From Agrypnia vestita (lineage: Eukaryota; Arthropoda; Insecta; Trichoptera; Phryganeidae): a DNA stretch of 64,000 bases. Both the position numbers and the translations under genes were made by a program. Position 1 is the first letter of the stretch. Every line of letters begins with the position of its first letter. The notes below the pieces were generated by a model. The model did not search any database. It saw nothing but the letters and a program-made list of their open reading frames with translations, and was not told the origin of the DNA. Positions 12,656-24,204 of the stretch are shown piece after piece. The stretch lies in contig JADDOH010002008.1 in the NCBI GenBank assembly GCA_016648135.1, forward strand, positions 47,038 through 111,037. Reading direction: 5' to 3'.

Positions 12656-13975
12656 TGTCAAATGTTAAAATTTAAATATTGAAAATTGTCACATGGACAA
12701 CATGAAGATTTGTACATTAAAAAGAAAAAACCAAAAGAGTTTAAGATTTTTTAATCAACTTGAGAACTTGAATTTTTTTTGTATAAATTGCCGATGATAC
12801 AACCAACATCGACAGAAAACGAGTGAGTATTCTTAACATCAGCGATATTTATCACAAAAAATAGAAATAGGTTATCTTGGTTAAATTTGTGTTTCTAAAA
12901 CTTTATTGTAGGCACAAGGCAAAAATTAAATACTTAATTGTATATTCTTTGTGGTTGTGATTCTGTAGTCGTATCGACGGTCCCCGCGTAAACTCGGATA
13001 TCTAGGTACCAAAAATGATTTTTTTATTTTTTTGTACCAATATCTATCTACCTACATAGAAAAAACTCTTCTCCATAATATAAAATTAAAAAAAAATCTA
13101 ATTTCCGAGTAAGAAACTGCCATTAAAGTGTCCAAATACCTACCTACACTCATTTTGTATAGAAAGCAAAACTTCAAACAGCTCACCTGTAAAATTACTT
13201 TTTTGTAGATGCTTTGGTTTACGTAGGGACCGCCGGTATTACTATTTTCATAATATCAAAAAAATATATAAATTGAATTAAATCATATTAATAAAAAGAA
13301 AACATTTTGTATAAAATCACTATTTATTAAATAATCAACATGTTTTCGGGCCCATCAGGATACATCGTAGGTATCTAAACTAAAAATTAAAATTGAAAGC
13401 ATAGACATAAACAAAAGCTGCCTTGACCAATCCCGGGATCTGAAAAATTATAATCCCCACTCGCTTTATTATTAGATTTGTTTTATTATGAAGCATGACT
13501 TTTACGGAAACATATTTTGTAAAAAAAAATCGAAATTCTATATGTACCTACCTATTAGACAAAATATATTAAAATTGGATAGAGTGCTCTAGAGTGCGCG
13601 TCATTCACAATACGCGCGCTAAGTACCTAGGTGCCATTTTTAGCCAACTTTAGTTCCTAACCGTTATTTGTGATAATAGATCACGCTGCTATAAATAAAC
13701 AGCATATACATCATAAATAAACAGAAAAGACGCATGTCAGGTAAGTTTTCACAAAATTATGTATTTTGCTCAATTATATTCACATCTTGTAATCTGTGGG
13801 TAGGTAGGTAGGTAGATACGATATATTCATTTATGATGAAGTGGACTATTTTTTTTCAACATCGATAGTGTAAATTAATGTAGCAAGCTTCGTAGGTAGG
13901 TACCTACCATAATTGCCAAATTCTAGCAGAGATGCTAACACTTTAATTTAATGTAAATTATGCCGGTGGCCTGTA
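12656..13975. other. AT-rich intergenic DNA, no gene seen
   Basis: No coding or RNA signal. It contains several short runs of the TAGG/CCTA tetranucleotide (for example GTAGGTAGGTAGGTAG near 13,800) and AT-rich filler. The same tetranucleotide recurs throughout 13-19 kb and elsewhere in the window. Confidence 0.4.
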
Positions 13976-15030
13976 ACGCCGGCCGCACACTGGATGCGTT
14001 TTCATACGAAATTGAGTAGTACCTACGTATACGTACGAATACGCAAGTACATTCCTGACCTTCGAAGTAGTATTGAACATCGCACACTGTACACGATTTA
14101 TTAGTGCGTGTACGCACGTATAGATGTGACGTCCGACACGATCTGGATTTGTTCGGAAATTTTTACGATTTCGTACGACGGATATTGAAAATTTTATCAA
14201 TTTGACACGTGACCACAAATGTTTATGGGACCAAAGTAATTCAACTACGTGACCATCAGCGCAGATCATGGCGGAGAATCTCTAAGGAACTAAAAATATC
14301 TGTAAGTTAAATAATTTGGTTTAATGAAGGTGAGGTATAATTATGTACTTCGAACAAAAAACTTTTAAATATTTCTCCGATGTTATGAGCTCTCGTTGCA
14401 CTTAGATTTTCCCCAGCATTTGTGAATCTATTAGATAGATACCTAGTCATGAAATTTGTCATTATTTAAGTCTGCCATAATAGAGTTTTCCAGAAGATAT
14501 CTACAGATTATTCATTTGGCACAAACAAATGGCAACATTTGGAAATGCGAAAAGTAACTGATCGTGACCAACGCAAGACGCAATCAATGTGCGCGCTCAA
14601 TACGTACGAAAATAATCGTACGAATACGTACGTAATAATTCGTATCCAAAGTGCGGCCGGCCTTGTTCGAAAATTTTTGCGATTTCGTACGACGGATAAT
14701 GAAAATTTTGTTAATTTGACACATGACCACAAATGTTTATGGGACCAAAGTGATTCAACTACATGACCATCAGCGCAGATCATGGCGGGTCACTCTATTA
14801 TTTCTAGATAGGATGGAGATTTCTAAAGAACTAAAAAATACTTGTAGGTAAGTTAAATAATTTGGTTTAATGAAGGTGAGGTATAATTATGTACCTACTT
14901 CGAACAAAAAAACTTTCAAATATTTCTCCGATGTTATGAGCTCTCGTAGCACTTCGATTCTCCCCAGCATTTGTGAATCTATTAGATAGATAGTCATGAA
15001 ATTTGTCATTATATAAGTCTTATATTTATT
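13976..15030 (+). mobile_element. Tandemly duplicated DNA-transposon remnant with MADF-like peptide
   Basis: Two copies of a segment of about 350 bp, roughly 14,150-14,480 and 14,669-15,030, share most bases, including CATCAGCGCAGATCATGGCG and a long downstream AT-rich part. In both, the plus strand encodes a peptide of the form TDxENFxNLTxDHKCLWDQS, which resembles the first helix of a MADF domain (the L-W-D core). Both copies hit the same TGA soon after, so the stop predates the duplication. Part of the unit recurs at 15,190-15,262. MADF proteins accompany PIF/Harbinger transposons, and the GGCCGGC-rich edges would suit such an element. The superfamily is an inference. Confidence 0.5.
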
Positions 15031-15299
15031 TATTTTGTTTTGGGGAAAATTAACAGCAAAACAACAAGCTTAAAAATATGAAATAATGGTTTTTACAATT
15101 ATGCCAATTACAAATTTTCCACTGAGTATAAAAGTTTACTTTAACTTACTTTAATAGAGAGTGGAGAGGGTGGAGGGGCACAAACGTCATTGGAGAAATG
15201 CGCAAAGTAGGTAACTGATCGTGACGACGCAAGACGCAATCAATGTGCGCGCTCCAATACGTACCTACCTCATTTTGCTTGAGCATGTTATTTTTATCA

Positions 15300-15960
15300 T
15301 CAACACCATCATCATTTTCATCACCTTGTCCTAGTAGGGTCGGGGATCCAAAAACTTAACAAAGTGCTTCCATATTCCCCTATCTTGCGCTGCTTCCGCA
15401 TGAGTCAATTTTCTGTTTTCTTTCAAATTTTATTTAAGTTTATTTTTTAATTTATTTAATAGATAATACATATAATTTCTTTTATAACAATGATAACTAG
15501 TAAATATTAACAATCAAATTATTATTATAGGTATATAGGTATGTTACTTATACCTCACGAAAAAGAATTAAGATTCTTGTGTGTGGGAGGGATAATCACT
15601 TACCTACAATCATATAGGTAGTGTACCTAATCTAATTTAACAAACAATGAGAATAAGGTAATATACTATTTATCTAATATATCGAAAAAATTTGAATAGG
15701 TAAGCAGTCAAAAAGTGACTAGATTCAATCACAAAAGTCAATTCTAGAATAAATGAGAATCCATTCGGGTTCACTGGGGGAATATGCACACAAGACGCAA
15801 CCGCAAAACATCCACCATCTTACAAAGTAAATTGAACAAATCAAGTAATTGCATAGGTAGCTTCATCGATTCGAAGAAAGTAGGTACTCGAAAGTATCTC
15901 CCATATACATTTTTTTGTTGCTTCTCCCAGCTTAATTTGGGGCGACCCACCTACCTACCT
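15300..15960 (-). mobile_element. RTE-type LINE 3' piece (family B) split by another insertion
   Basis: 15,300-15,425 matches the plus-strand text of family B copies at 33,067 and 46,070 (CCTTGTCCTAGTAGGGTCGG, TTGCGCTGC). 15,915-15,955 matches the next part (TTGCTTCTCCCAGCTTAAT). The 490 bp between them is AT-rich and starts like a reversed LINE tail (plus-strand TTTATTTAAGTTTATTTT). It therefore appears to be a nested minus-strand insertion. Confidence 0.5.
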
Positions 15961-16034
15961 ACTACTATTGTTTTTAGAATGTTTTCACGATAAGTCAACA
16001 CTTAAACTGTGTCTGCAAGTAGTTTAGGATGAAG

Positions 16035-16185
16035 CCAACACGAGGGTTAGCGAAGGCGAAAATAAAAGAAAAGTCGTACTTTCCCTTGGAATGGCAGAAA
16101 ACACGTTAAAAAAATGGCTTAAGGGAGGTTCCATGTCCACTAAGCTTGGTAGATATGACCTAACTTTCGGCCATATTCTGAACTA
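16035..16185 (+). mobile_element. Possible pogo/Tigger-like transposase fragment
   Basis: The plus strand at about 16,090-16,155 encodes MAENTLKKWLKGGSMSTKLG. This resembles the N-terminal helix-turn-helix segment of pogo/Tigger-type transposases, where a T-L-x-x-x-L-K-G-G run is followed by K-L-G-R. It is surrounded by stops and is at best a short relic. Identification rests on this one motif. Confidence 0.3.
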
Positions 16186-16548
16186 AGCAATATTGCTATC
16201 TCTGTATCATGGCATGACAGTTAGGTATTCTATGACATTACAGTGCCGCCAATTTTGACATTTTAAGTTTGACAGGTTTGAAATTAATGAATTCAATCAA
16301 TCAGCTACCTATCTCTAAAACGTTAACAACCGTTTAATTTTTCATATGCAATTCGGGAATCTAATATTTAAATTTTCTATAGGTAGAACTAGGTAGGTAC
16401 CTAATCCAATTTATCTCTACCTATTCCCACGAAAAGATAAACAATAAATATTTTTCCTTGAGAGTGGTTTACCTAAACATAATAAGGTATATAGATAGGT
16501 ACACCTACCTACACTACGTGACAGGGACGTGCGTAGATACCTATTACC

Positions 16549-17144
16549 CAGGTGCGTGCAGTGGGAACATTTAAGCATGACTTGCATGTAAACGTAGGTA
16601 GGTAGGTATATAAAAAAAAAATGTTTATGCTACAGATTTTTACGATAGGCCCCTGCTATTACCTATAGGTACCTACAGGATTTCCAAGGTATAAAAATTG
16701 GTTCAGTTTGCAAGCCTACGTTAAAGATTTGCGCCCTACAATGTATTCGGTATCGATATCTACTTTTTGCAGTATCGATACTTCTGTATCACAGCAAGAA
16801 ACGCATCACAATCGATGTGGGTACCTACCTCGCCATATAATACCTACCTATCTAGGTGCATATAAACGCCTAAAAATTCTAATTATTTTTCATAGTGTGA
16901 CTATTAGCAGGCGCGTGGGAACATAGAACATGACTTTTTGGTAAACGTACCTATATTTTGGAAAAAAAATAGAAATCAAATATTTATGCTACAGATTTTT
17001 ATGATATATCCAAATATGAATGCTATGGTAACAGCTGTGATAGAAATATTACGAAATATATGTTGTACCTACCTATTCCGATTTTTTTTCCAAATAATTG
17101 CTTACGCAAAAGTCATGCTGCGATGTTCCCACTGCACGCCCCTG
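16549..17144. mobile_element. Two adjacent copies of the CAGGGGCGTGCAG-type element
   Basis: The copy at 16,908-17,144 begins CAGGCGCGTGGGAACAT and ends ATGTTCCCACTGCACGCCCCTG, with TCATGCT/AACATGAC subterminal pairing. 16,549-16,655 is a truncated copy with the same CAGGTGCGTGCAGTGGGAAC start and the same TTTATGCTACAGATTTTTA internal run. Both are non-coding. Confidence 0.7.
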
Positions 17145-17589
17145 GTCGGTAGGTATACCTACACGAGGCATGATACCTGTTTTGTTTTTATTATTTAATG
17201 AAAAATAATATTATATGCCTAGATATACTTAGGTAGGTAGGTATCTACAAGGGGCCTTTCTATTTTGTCTTGGAGCCAATTTTTTAGTTACGCCACTGGG
17301 TAGATTTGTTGTGTATGGTAGGTATTTATTAATTAGGTCCGATAATATTGAGGTATATTAAGCAATCCATAGATTAAAACTTATGGGAAATTGTTCAAAA
17401 GCAAACATTCAAGTACCTATTTCGTAGAATATAATGAGATTTTTATCTGTTAGGTAGGTACCTACCCACATACTTACATATTAATTTTTAATTGAAAAAT
17501 TATGGACTAACATCATTTTTTAATTTATAATAATAATTTTTACAACAAAAATTATAACCTACCCAGCTAAATTCTATTTGTCACAGATC

Positions 17590-18430
17590 CTACGTGTGAA
17601 CCGCGCGGCAGGCACGTGCCTGCTTGGAAAAAATAAACTTGGCAAAGTTTTTCACCGGAAAATTCTAATCTATCATACACCCGATAGTTTTTAGTTACAT
17701 CTCCCAGCGGCTAATAATTTTCCCGCGGCGGCCGCGCAATATGTCGGCGGTGGGCGGCCCGCCGCCGTCCCGGCTCGACTTTTTCATTTCGTATTCATAT
17801 TAATTCCGTATGATCCGGCAAGCCGCGGTATTTAATTTACATTCCAAATATGAAAACGCTTCGTTTAGGACCACTTCTTCCGTCTTTTCACTGTTGCGAT
17901 ATTAAACCCGATCGAGCGCGCCGCGCGTGCGCGCGGCCCCCGGGCGCGGTGGTCGGGCGGGGACGCGCCGCGGCCGCCGATTGGCCGCGCGGCCGGCGCC
18001 GGCGGGCCGCGATTGGCGGGCGGGCGGGCCGCGCGCCGCCATTGGCGCCCCGGGCCCCGCCCGCCGCCGCGGAGTGCCCTAGAGCGGCGGGGCCCGTGAG
18101 GTGTCTTAAAGCCCTAAAGTGTTCTTGTGAGCGATTCGAGTGCGCTCTTCGCCGATGGCCCTCTGCCGGAGTGGCTAGGTTTTGATTTCATTTGATTTTA
18201 CAACTGATAACGGCTTCCGACTCGGCTTTTTTCTCGGCCTCCTCCGCCCCGGGATTGTTAATCAATCGGGTCTCCTCGCCGGCCTTGCGGGTCGCGGCCG
18301 GCTGGAGTGGTCAGAGATCGCCGCCGAGCGCCGCAGACTGACGACTCTCGACGCGACTTCGCCAAGAGCACTCGAATGGTGATTCAATCCGATTAAGCAC
18401 CGCGATCGGGGCCGTTAGTGAAATACTATC
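17590..18430 (+). promoter_or_regulatory. scro: GC island with three CCAAT boxes, probable scro promoter and first leader exon
   Basis: This 0.8-kb block is strongly GC- and CpG-rich in an otherwise AT-rich region and lies 1.4 kb before the scro start codon. Inverted CCAAT boxes (ATTGG) stand at 17,980-17,984, 18,012-18,016 and 18,041-18,045, spaced about 30 bp apart and surrounded by GGGCGG-type GC boxes (about 17,955 and 18,017-18,028). That spacing suits NF-Y binding. A TSS just downstream, within about 18,060-18,350, is plausible, but no TATA box or clear initiator was found. A 111-residue open frame at 17,850-18,185 looks like a by-product of the GC bias. Confidence 0.6.
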
Positions 18431-19850
18431 GAGTGGCGGCGACAAATTTATTCGATCCAGTTATCGATTTCAAATACTCTAGTGCGCCTAATCGATCGTT
18501 AATAATACTCGCGTACGTAACAAACGAAAAAAACTTCCGTGTGATTAAAGTGAAACGTAAAAAACGCAACAAAATAATACGTTATTAATTATTAGTGCAT
18601 TAATAATCATTGTGATAAAAATACAATAGGTCAAATCGGCATATATTACACTCGCGTAGGTTAGCAAAAAAATATTTTACAGCCTCGATAGTCACTTACC
18701 CCGAGTAGGTACCTACCTGCTAATAAACAATAAAAAATGAACAAAACAAATAATATCAGTTTCGCGCGCGAAGACAGAACTTTGAGTCTCGAGTGACGGC
18801 AGGACATTATTTTCAACAGTAGAATTTACGAGCTTTTACTTAGGTATGTGCCATCCCATTTATTGTTCAGTATTGCCTGCTTGACAGTTCTTCGCTTTTT
18901 GCAAATCGAACTGTTTTTTTTTCTGTGATTTTATAAGTATTTTGGAACCATTCGCATGCCGTACCTGCCCGTATAACTTTTTAAACGGTTGATTGGACTA
19001 CGTCTGCTAAATTCTCGGAATAATTAAAAAAAATAGATGGGAGTAGGTACCTACCTACCTAGTTTATTTATAAATAATTTTTTTTAAATTTTCTTTTTTA
19101 CATTTTTTCTTTAGCACGGTTTTATTACATTCCCTACAAATATTTTGTAAACTTAAAAAATTGTAGCGAAAAATTTATGATTTTTCGTAGCTGGATCGTA
19201 ATCCAATGGAATTAAACAAATAAATAAACAAAGTCAATTAACACAGTTTAAGTTTATCACAAGTATTAAAATAAACAAAAGAAAAAAGTGTAAATATCTA
19301 ACTGTGAAGTGGTATTTATAAAAATATTTTCTGATTTTTTGAAATATAAATCTAAAAAACGGTGATATTTTTTCAGTTGGTTTAAGATTGCCCAATATTT
19401 TCATGTGACCAATGCATATATACGATCAGAACAGAGAAATTAGAAAATATAATAGAATTCTGGTGAAACTGGTGAAGAAACAGTGATAGTCAATATTTTA
19501 AAAAAAAATGTGATCGACTGTAAACAATAGATACGCAGGTACATTACTTATGTGACACACGAAGACTCGGTTAAAATAATTGAAACTCGCATTCGTTCAG
19601 TACAAGTTATTTTAGAAACATTTTCAAAAGAGGTTGAGAGACAAATTGGACATTTTGTGACCGTTGAAGGATCTGCCGAACAATTTTGTGACGGGTGAAG
19701 AAAAAAATATAATATTCGAAGAGTTTCGACGCGGCCGGCGACGGAAGCGGGAAGTGGCGCCGCGAGGTGATGAGGTATAGGCCACTATAGGCACGGCGCT
19801 CCTGGAAGCTGTTAGCGCTGTGGGGGTATGCGATAGAGGGCGCGCGGCGC
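18431..19850 (+). other. scro: Probable scro 5' leader (UTR) or leader intron
   Basis: AT-rich sequence between the GC island and the scro start codon. It has no repeat recognised elsewhere in the window apart from short CCTA runs, which sets it apart from the flanking DNA. Several upstream ATGs are present. An in-frame TAG at 19,788-19,790, with no in-frame ATG after it until 19,851, fixes the start. Whether an intron lies within this tract cannot be decided from sequence alone. Confidence 0.45.
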
Positions 19851-20128
19851 ATGTCTGGCGAGGGGGGCGCGGGGGGCCCGGGGCCCGGGGCCTTCCTGGC
19901 CGGGGGCGGCGGCGAGCTGCTGCCCGAGCTGAGCGGGGCCGAGCTGGCCATGAGCCTGAGCCCGTGCCCCAAGGGGGGGCTGCTGCCGCACCAGCTGGCG
20001 CTGCCCCAGCACCTGCAGCACCTGGGCCACGCGCACTCCACGCCCTTCAGCGTCACGGACATCCTCAGCCCCATCGAGGAGAGCTACCGCAAGCTGGAGC
20101 TGGCGGCCAACCCGCCCTCGCCCTACAG
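19851..20128 (+). CDS. scro: Scarecrow / Nkx2.1-type NK2 homeobox protein, coding exon 1
   Basis: The first coding exon gives 92 codons plus two bases. The start at 19,851 follows an in-frame TAG (19,788), and a second in-frame Met (residue 34, MSLSP) matches the MSxSP beginning typical of Nkx2.1 proteins and could also be used. Residues 1-33 are Gly-rich. Residues 63-81 carry the TN (eh1-like) motif, STPFSVTDILSPIEESYRK, which in NK2 proteins recruits Groucho-type corepressors. The exon ends ...SPSPYR-type at CCCTACAG/GTGCGA (donor 20,129), phase 2. Its reading joins exon 2 exactly through AG+G (Arg). The exon is very GC-rich against its AT-rich surroundings. The product is expected to be a nuclear transcription factor of brain and foregut. 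The homeodomain itself lies outside this window. Nkx2.1/scro is favoured over Nkx2.2 (vnd) because of exon 2. Confidence 0.88.
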
Positions 20129-20432
20129 GTGCGATAGCATTCCTTCATACTCTCTCACTCACTCGATCACTTCATGTCGCCAATAACCACTCTTTTCCGC
20201 CAATTCCGTAGAGTCTACGATACTCTGAGTACCTCCTCTATATGCGATTAGACCGCCAAACTTACTATATCGCTTTGACACTTTTACTAACTACCTTATT
20301 GGCTATTAACATAATAAATTTCAAATTTTATATAAATTTGGGAGGGTTAAAAAGTCTAGTACACCCTCTGCAATAACCAATTTTGTGGTCAGGGTTAGAT
20401 TCATAGTGCGGGGCGCAACGTTCTCTCTAAGG

Positions 20433-20698
20433 CAGCGATTTCCAACCTGGGAGGCTCCAAAATGTTTTAATATATTAATTTTTATACCACAATATCTACA
20501 AATAATATATAACTTCATATCTTAACCTAACAGTAAAAATTCAGTGCATGAATGTTTATTTTAATCTAAATTCATTATCTTTTTATTATTTAAAACGTGC
20601 CTATATTATTTAATATATTAAAACAATAAAAGGTAAGGGAGGCGCGTAAAAAACATTTTTTCGGGGAGGCATAGTAGCATAAAGGTTGGAAACCGCTG
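20433..20698. mobile_element. Non-autonomous hAT element with 8-bp target duplication
   Basis: The ends are CAGCGATTTCCAACC and GGTTGGAAACCGCTG, inverted repeats with one mismatch. They are bounded by a perfect 8-bp duplication, CTCTAAGG, at 20,425-20,432 and 20,699-20,706. An 8-bp duplication with a CAG start is the hallmark of hAT. The 266-bp body is AT-rich and non-coding. It lies in scro intron 1. Confidence 0.9.
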
Positions 20699-20706
20699 CT
20701 CTAAGG

Positions 20707-22444
20707 TGTGCGTGTGTGCGGTAGCGCATTTTTTAAAAATTGTCCGCACTTTCGCACACATCTCTAAGAAAGGTGTCACCAGATTTTTGTTTCTACTTCA
20801 AAACAGAGTCATTTGACCGAATATTTATTTGAATAAAAATGTCATGTCATGAAACAGTGAAATTAATTACCTCTCAAAATATCAAACAAATCATGTTGAA
20901 AACAATTGAATATTGCATTCGCAGGATATTAAAAAATGAATGTTTCAGAGCTCTAGCTAGCCGGGAAGTTTTTGATATTTTTATGTTATTAAATCTGGAG
21001 ACATGCAGTGAAGCTAAATAAAAGGATATAAAATACTCGACCTTAGCCATTGGCCTTAGACGATCGAATACTTCAGTATTTTTGATTGATGCATTAGTTG
21101 TGCGTTAACACATATTTTAGAAAAAAAGGGAATTCGAATAGTTTTTTGACACAATCCCAAATAATAATAATTTCGTTTTTAAAATTAGAAGATTTGATTT
21201 TAAATTTTTATTAAATAAAGTGAAAAATTGACGATGCTTTTTTGTTAAAATACTCTGAATCAGTTTTTTTTTAATATTTCAGTTTGATAAAAATTACAAC
21301 TAATAAAACATATCGCTCATGATTAAACAATAAATAAATACCTCGTAAGCCACTTAAATACGGATTTTACAGGGGAGGCAAAAACTACATACTACCTCCA
21401 TTTTTTACAATAAATAGAATACGAGGAATTGCTTTAATGGAATAAGACACTAATAATTGTTTTTCAGATACCTACAAACTTTGGCCAGATTACCTACTGA
21501 TTACCATACCGTTACAAATACACAAAAAAACTTGATTTTGACAAAACTGTGGTATGCGAGGTATTGTTTTATTATAAGCGATGTCATTGATATTAATCAA
21601 TAATTAAAATATACAATTCTCTATGTAACAAATCACCAACGCTCCAGATTGCTCAAATAATAATGATAATATATAACATAATAATGAGGCATACGAAGCA
21701 AAAAATCATAATTCTCTATTTAATAATGTCCATCACTAACGTCATCAAGACGCCATGCTACTCTAAATAACGCTGCTCTCACGGCCTTAACTGGCGGCCG
21801 AAATATAAATCTAATAAAAGTACGCCATTTTTGACGGGTTATATCTAGAATAATAATAATTATAGTAGGAATATTGCAAAATAAATTATATTATCTTGAT
21901 TTATAATCTAATCATGTATCCTACAGCTTAGTTCAAAGTTTTGACTGCAAACCGCTGGGTTCTAGGCCCTAATGTTATTTTTTAAAATTCTTTCATTTTT
22001 ATTTTTTCCGTTTCTTAGTAATTCGGAGGCCTACTGGAAAAAGGCCCCCTCGCAATTCCGTCTCGCGCAACTCTGTAAATCCGCCCCTGCATTTAGCCAG
22101 ATATAGCTATCAATGTAGTGTGCTTGCAATATAAGAAATGCAATTTGATGCGTAACAAAGAATACCTATGATTTTAAATGCACACGGGAAACATGATATA
22201 AAAGCTACTACCCACCTAATGGAAAATCGACAGAGAGCCTAGAATTTAGGATTAAGGAATAAACAAACAAGGAAACTTTGTAGTTAAATAACCCATCGAC
22301 AACGACGGAAAATTAATGATTTTATAACCTTAATTTCTTAACTTTAATTATTTATTGTGGGACTTTAACAGTATAATTTTTTTTAATATGTCGCAACATC
22401 ATTAGGTACTTTAGTCTATTAAGTCAAAAAGTAATTTTTTAGTC
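20707..22444. other. AT-rich part of scro intron 1
   Basis: No gene recognised. A short segment at about 21,800-21,850 (GTACGCCATTTTTGACGGGTTA) matches in reverse at 36,090-36,145, and its GACGGGTTA part recurs near 32,610 and 54,680, so it belongs to a dispersed repeat. The frame at 20,839-21,021 has no recognisable domain. Confidence 0.4.
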
Positions 22445-23430
22445 AATGATTTTCTTCTTCCTCAATGGCTCTACAGCTCGTATCGAGTCTTGGCCTCAAT
22501 CAGTGATCGCCTCCAACTCCTCCCGTCTCCCGCTGCGTTCCTCCAGTCTGTCACCCGCAGCATTTGGTTCGCATCCCTTCTGACCTCGTCTTCAAAGAAA
22601 TATATTTTTAAATACCTATACCAACCATTTTACAAATAAAGATTTACTATGCGCGGCACAATGAAGGTTTTGCGCGACCGACTCGCCCGGTTTTCGTCTC
22701 TGCGTGTTGTATTGAAGAAGGCCGAGCGAGGAGGTCGCTTTAGCGTAAAATAATACCAACCAGGCGGCGAACGTGCGGGGCCGATATGGACGCTTTTGCG
22801 CATAGAACGGCTCAGGGTATGTGGTGGGTCCCTTCATTGATCATTGACCTCGTCTTCCCGTCGCAGCCCAGGTCTGCCAGCTCTTCTTTTTCCAACCGGA
22901 TGTCTCTCGAGGATACTTCGAGCATTCGCGACGACGGCATTCTCTGCACATGCTCAGAGAGCTTGGGAGCCTTCAAGATGTTATACAGTTCGTCCTTGTA
23001 CCTTATTCTCCAAGTTTTACGGTCTTACGTGGGTCTCAGGATTTTGCGTAGCAAAATATGTCCAGCATCTCTGCAGACTTGCTGTCATTGCCCATGCTTC
23101 GCACCCGTATGTCACTACTTATGTTCTTATGATAGTTTTGTAGAGGGTGATCTTTGTTTTCCTGTGGACATATCTTGATTTGAGCACTGGAAGAAGATAG
23201 AAGAATGCTTTGTTTCCTGTTGTGATCCTCATTTTCTTTGGTTATGGTGTAACTGAGATACGTAAGGTCATCGACTATTTGAAAGTTGTATCCGTCCCCA
23301 AATTGGATGCTGTGTTACTCGCGCTTATGGATCGTGTCATTAGTTTCATTTTACTCTCATTCATTTCCAATCCTTTAGCTGCTAATTCTAGTGGCTGGAA
23401 AGATTCTCTTACCGCTGTCAGAGATATTTT
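22445..23430 (-). mobile_element. LINE reverse-transcriptase C-terminal region, broken
   Basis: Minus-strand translation in shifting frames gives RT C-terminal hallmarks in order: VVTYGCEAWAM (about 23,090-23,120), WRIRYKDELYNILKAPKLSE (about 22,950-23,015), EHVQRMPSS, and near the end DWRNAAGDGRSWR (about 22,520-22,560). This is the tail of a non-LTR retrotransposon of the endonuclease/RT type. Stops and frameshifts break it, and 22,605-22,840 may be an inserted or diverged part. It lies antisense to scro in intron 1. Confidence 0.75.
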
Positions 23431-23436
23431 TTTTTA

Positions 23437-23600
23437 GCCTCAACAGGTCAGGAGGCCCCATTACAGAAGCGAAATACATCACAAAACACCCAGGCTTGAG
23501 TATATCACATAGATTAAAATTGAGACCTCGCAGGACTATTCCTGCTTTGATTGTAAGTCGATACAGGTTGTATCGACTTACAACCAATCTCAAAAACGGT
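23437..23600. repeat. SINE tail fragment joined to a MITE end with a perfect hairpin
   Basis: 23,437-23,515 matches the tail of the SINE at 23,975-24,134 (CAACAGGTCAGGAGGCCCC, AGCGAAATACATCACAAAAC). From about 23,523 it switches to the end of the palindromic MITE family seen at 56,591 (ACCTCGCAGGACTAT). It then forms a hairpin whose arms are TTGTAAGTCGATACA and TGTATCGACTTACAA. Confidence 0.55.
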
Positions 23601-23974
23601 TAGTGTGTCATCGGTTCAAATATCATCACTATTTGAGACCCTGGGACACAATGAATTCGTCTGTGAGCTCTCTAATCCCAACTCTACATTTTTTGTTGTT
23701 CATTATCGCTTTTATCAGTCTGATTAGTTTTGTCGGTATCTTGAATGTTAGTAGTAGGTATCTATGTCATAGAGTATTTATTTCTCTGTTAATGCTATCG
23801 TAGGGCTGCTTTAAGTTGGTATATTATGTCAACATCAAATTTCCAGCACTTGAAAGTATTTGAAGATTAGTCAATGCAGTTTTATTTAGCATTTTCGGTT
23901 TATTCATTATTTTAACGTAGTAACTAAAATATATAAACGCGTTGCAATTGAGTTACTTTTTTAATTTTATTTAC

Positions 23975-24134
23975 GCTTCAACAGGCCAAGAAGCCCAATA
24001 ACAGAAGCGAAACACATCACAAAACACTAAGGCTTGAGTAAATCACATAGAATAATTGTGACCTCACCGGGAATCGAACTCGAAACCCTCGGTATGAGAA
24101 GCCAGCGTCACACCCACTGGGCTACGAGGGCCGC
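23975..24134 (-). mobile_element. tRNA-derived SINE
   Basis: The minus strand starts CGGCCCTCGTAGCCCAGTGG. TAGCCCAGTGGG (24,113-24,124) fits the RNA polymerase III A box TRGCNNAGYNGG exactly, and GAGTTCGATTC (24,071-24,081) fits the B box. The spacing of about 31 bp is tRNA-like. A 90-bp tRNA-unrelated tail follows. It folds poorly as a real tRNA, and a second copy of the tail lies 0.5 kb away, so it is a SINE rather than a tRNA gene. Confidence 0.82.
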
Positions 24135-24204
24135 CTAAAGTATTCTCCATTTAACTAAAATATTTTTAATTCTTTTTAAAAAGTTGACGGCTTTACTCAC
24201 TATA

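Noticed and set aside
17850..18185. 111-codon open frame rich in Arg, Ala, Gly and Pro
   Set aside because: It lies wholly in the GC island, where stop codons are rare. There is no domain, and composition follows the GC bias. More likely promoter or leader sequence.
19607..20074. 155-codon minus-strand frame opposite scro exon 1
   Set aside because: It is the antisense shadow of a GC-rich exon. The plus strand carries the TN motif and correct splice site.
23975..24134. tRNA gene
   Set aside because: A and B boxes are good, but no clean cloverleaf or anticodon arm was seen. It has a long unrelated tail, and a second copy of the tail lies nearby. Called a SINE.
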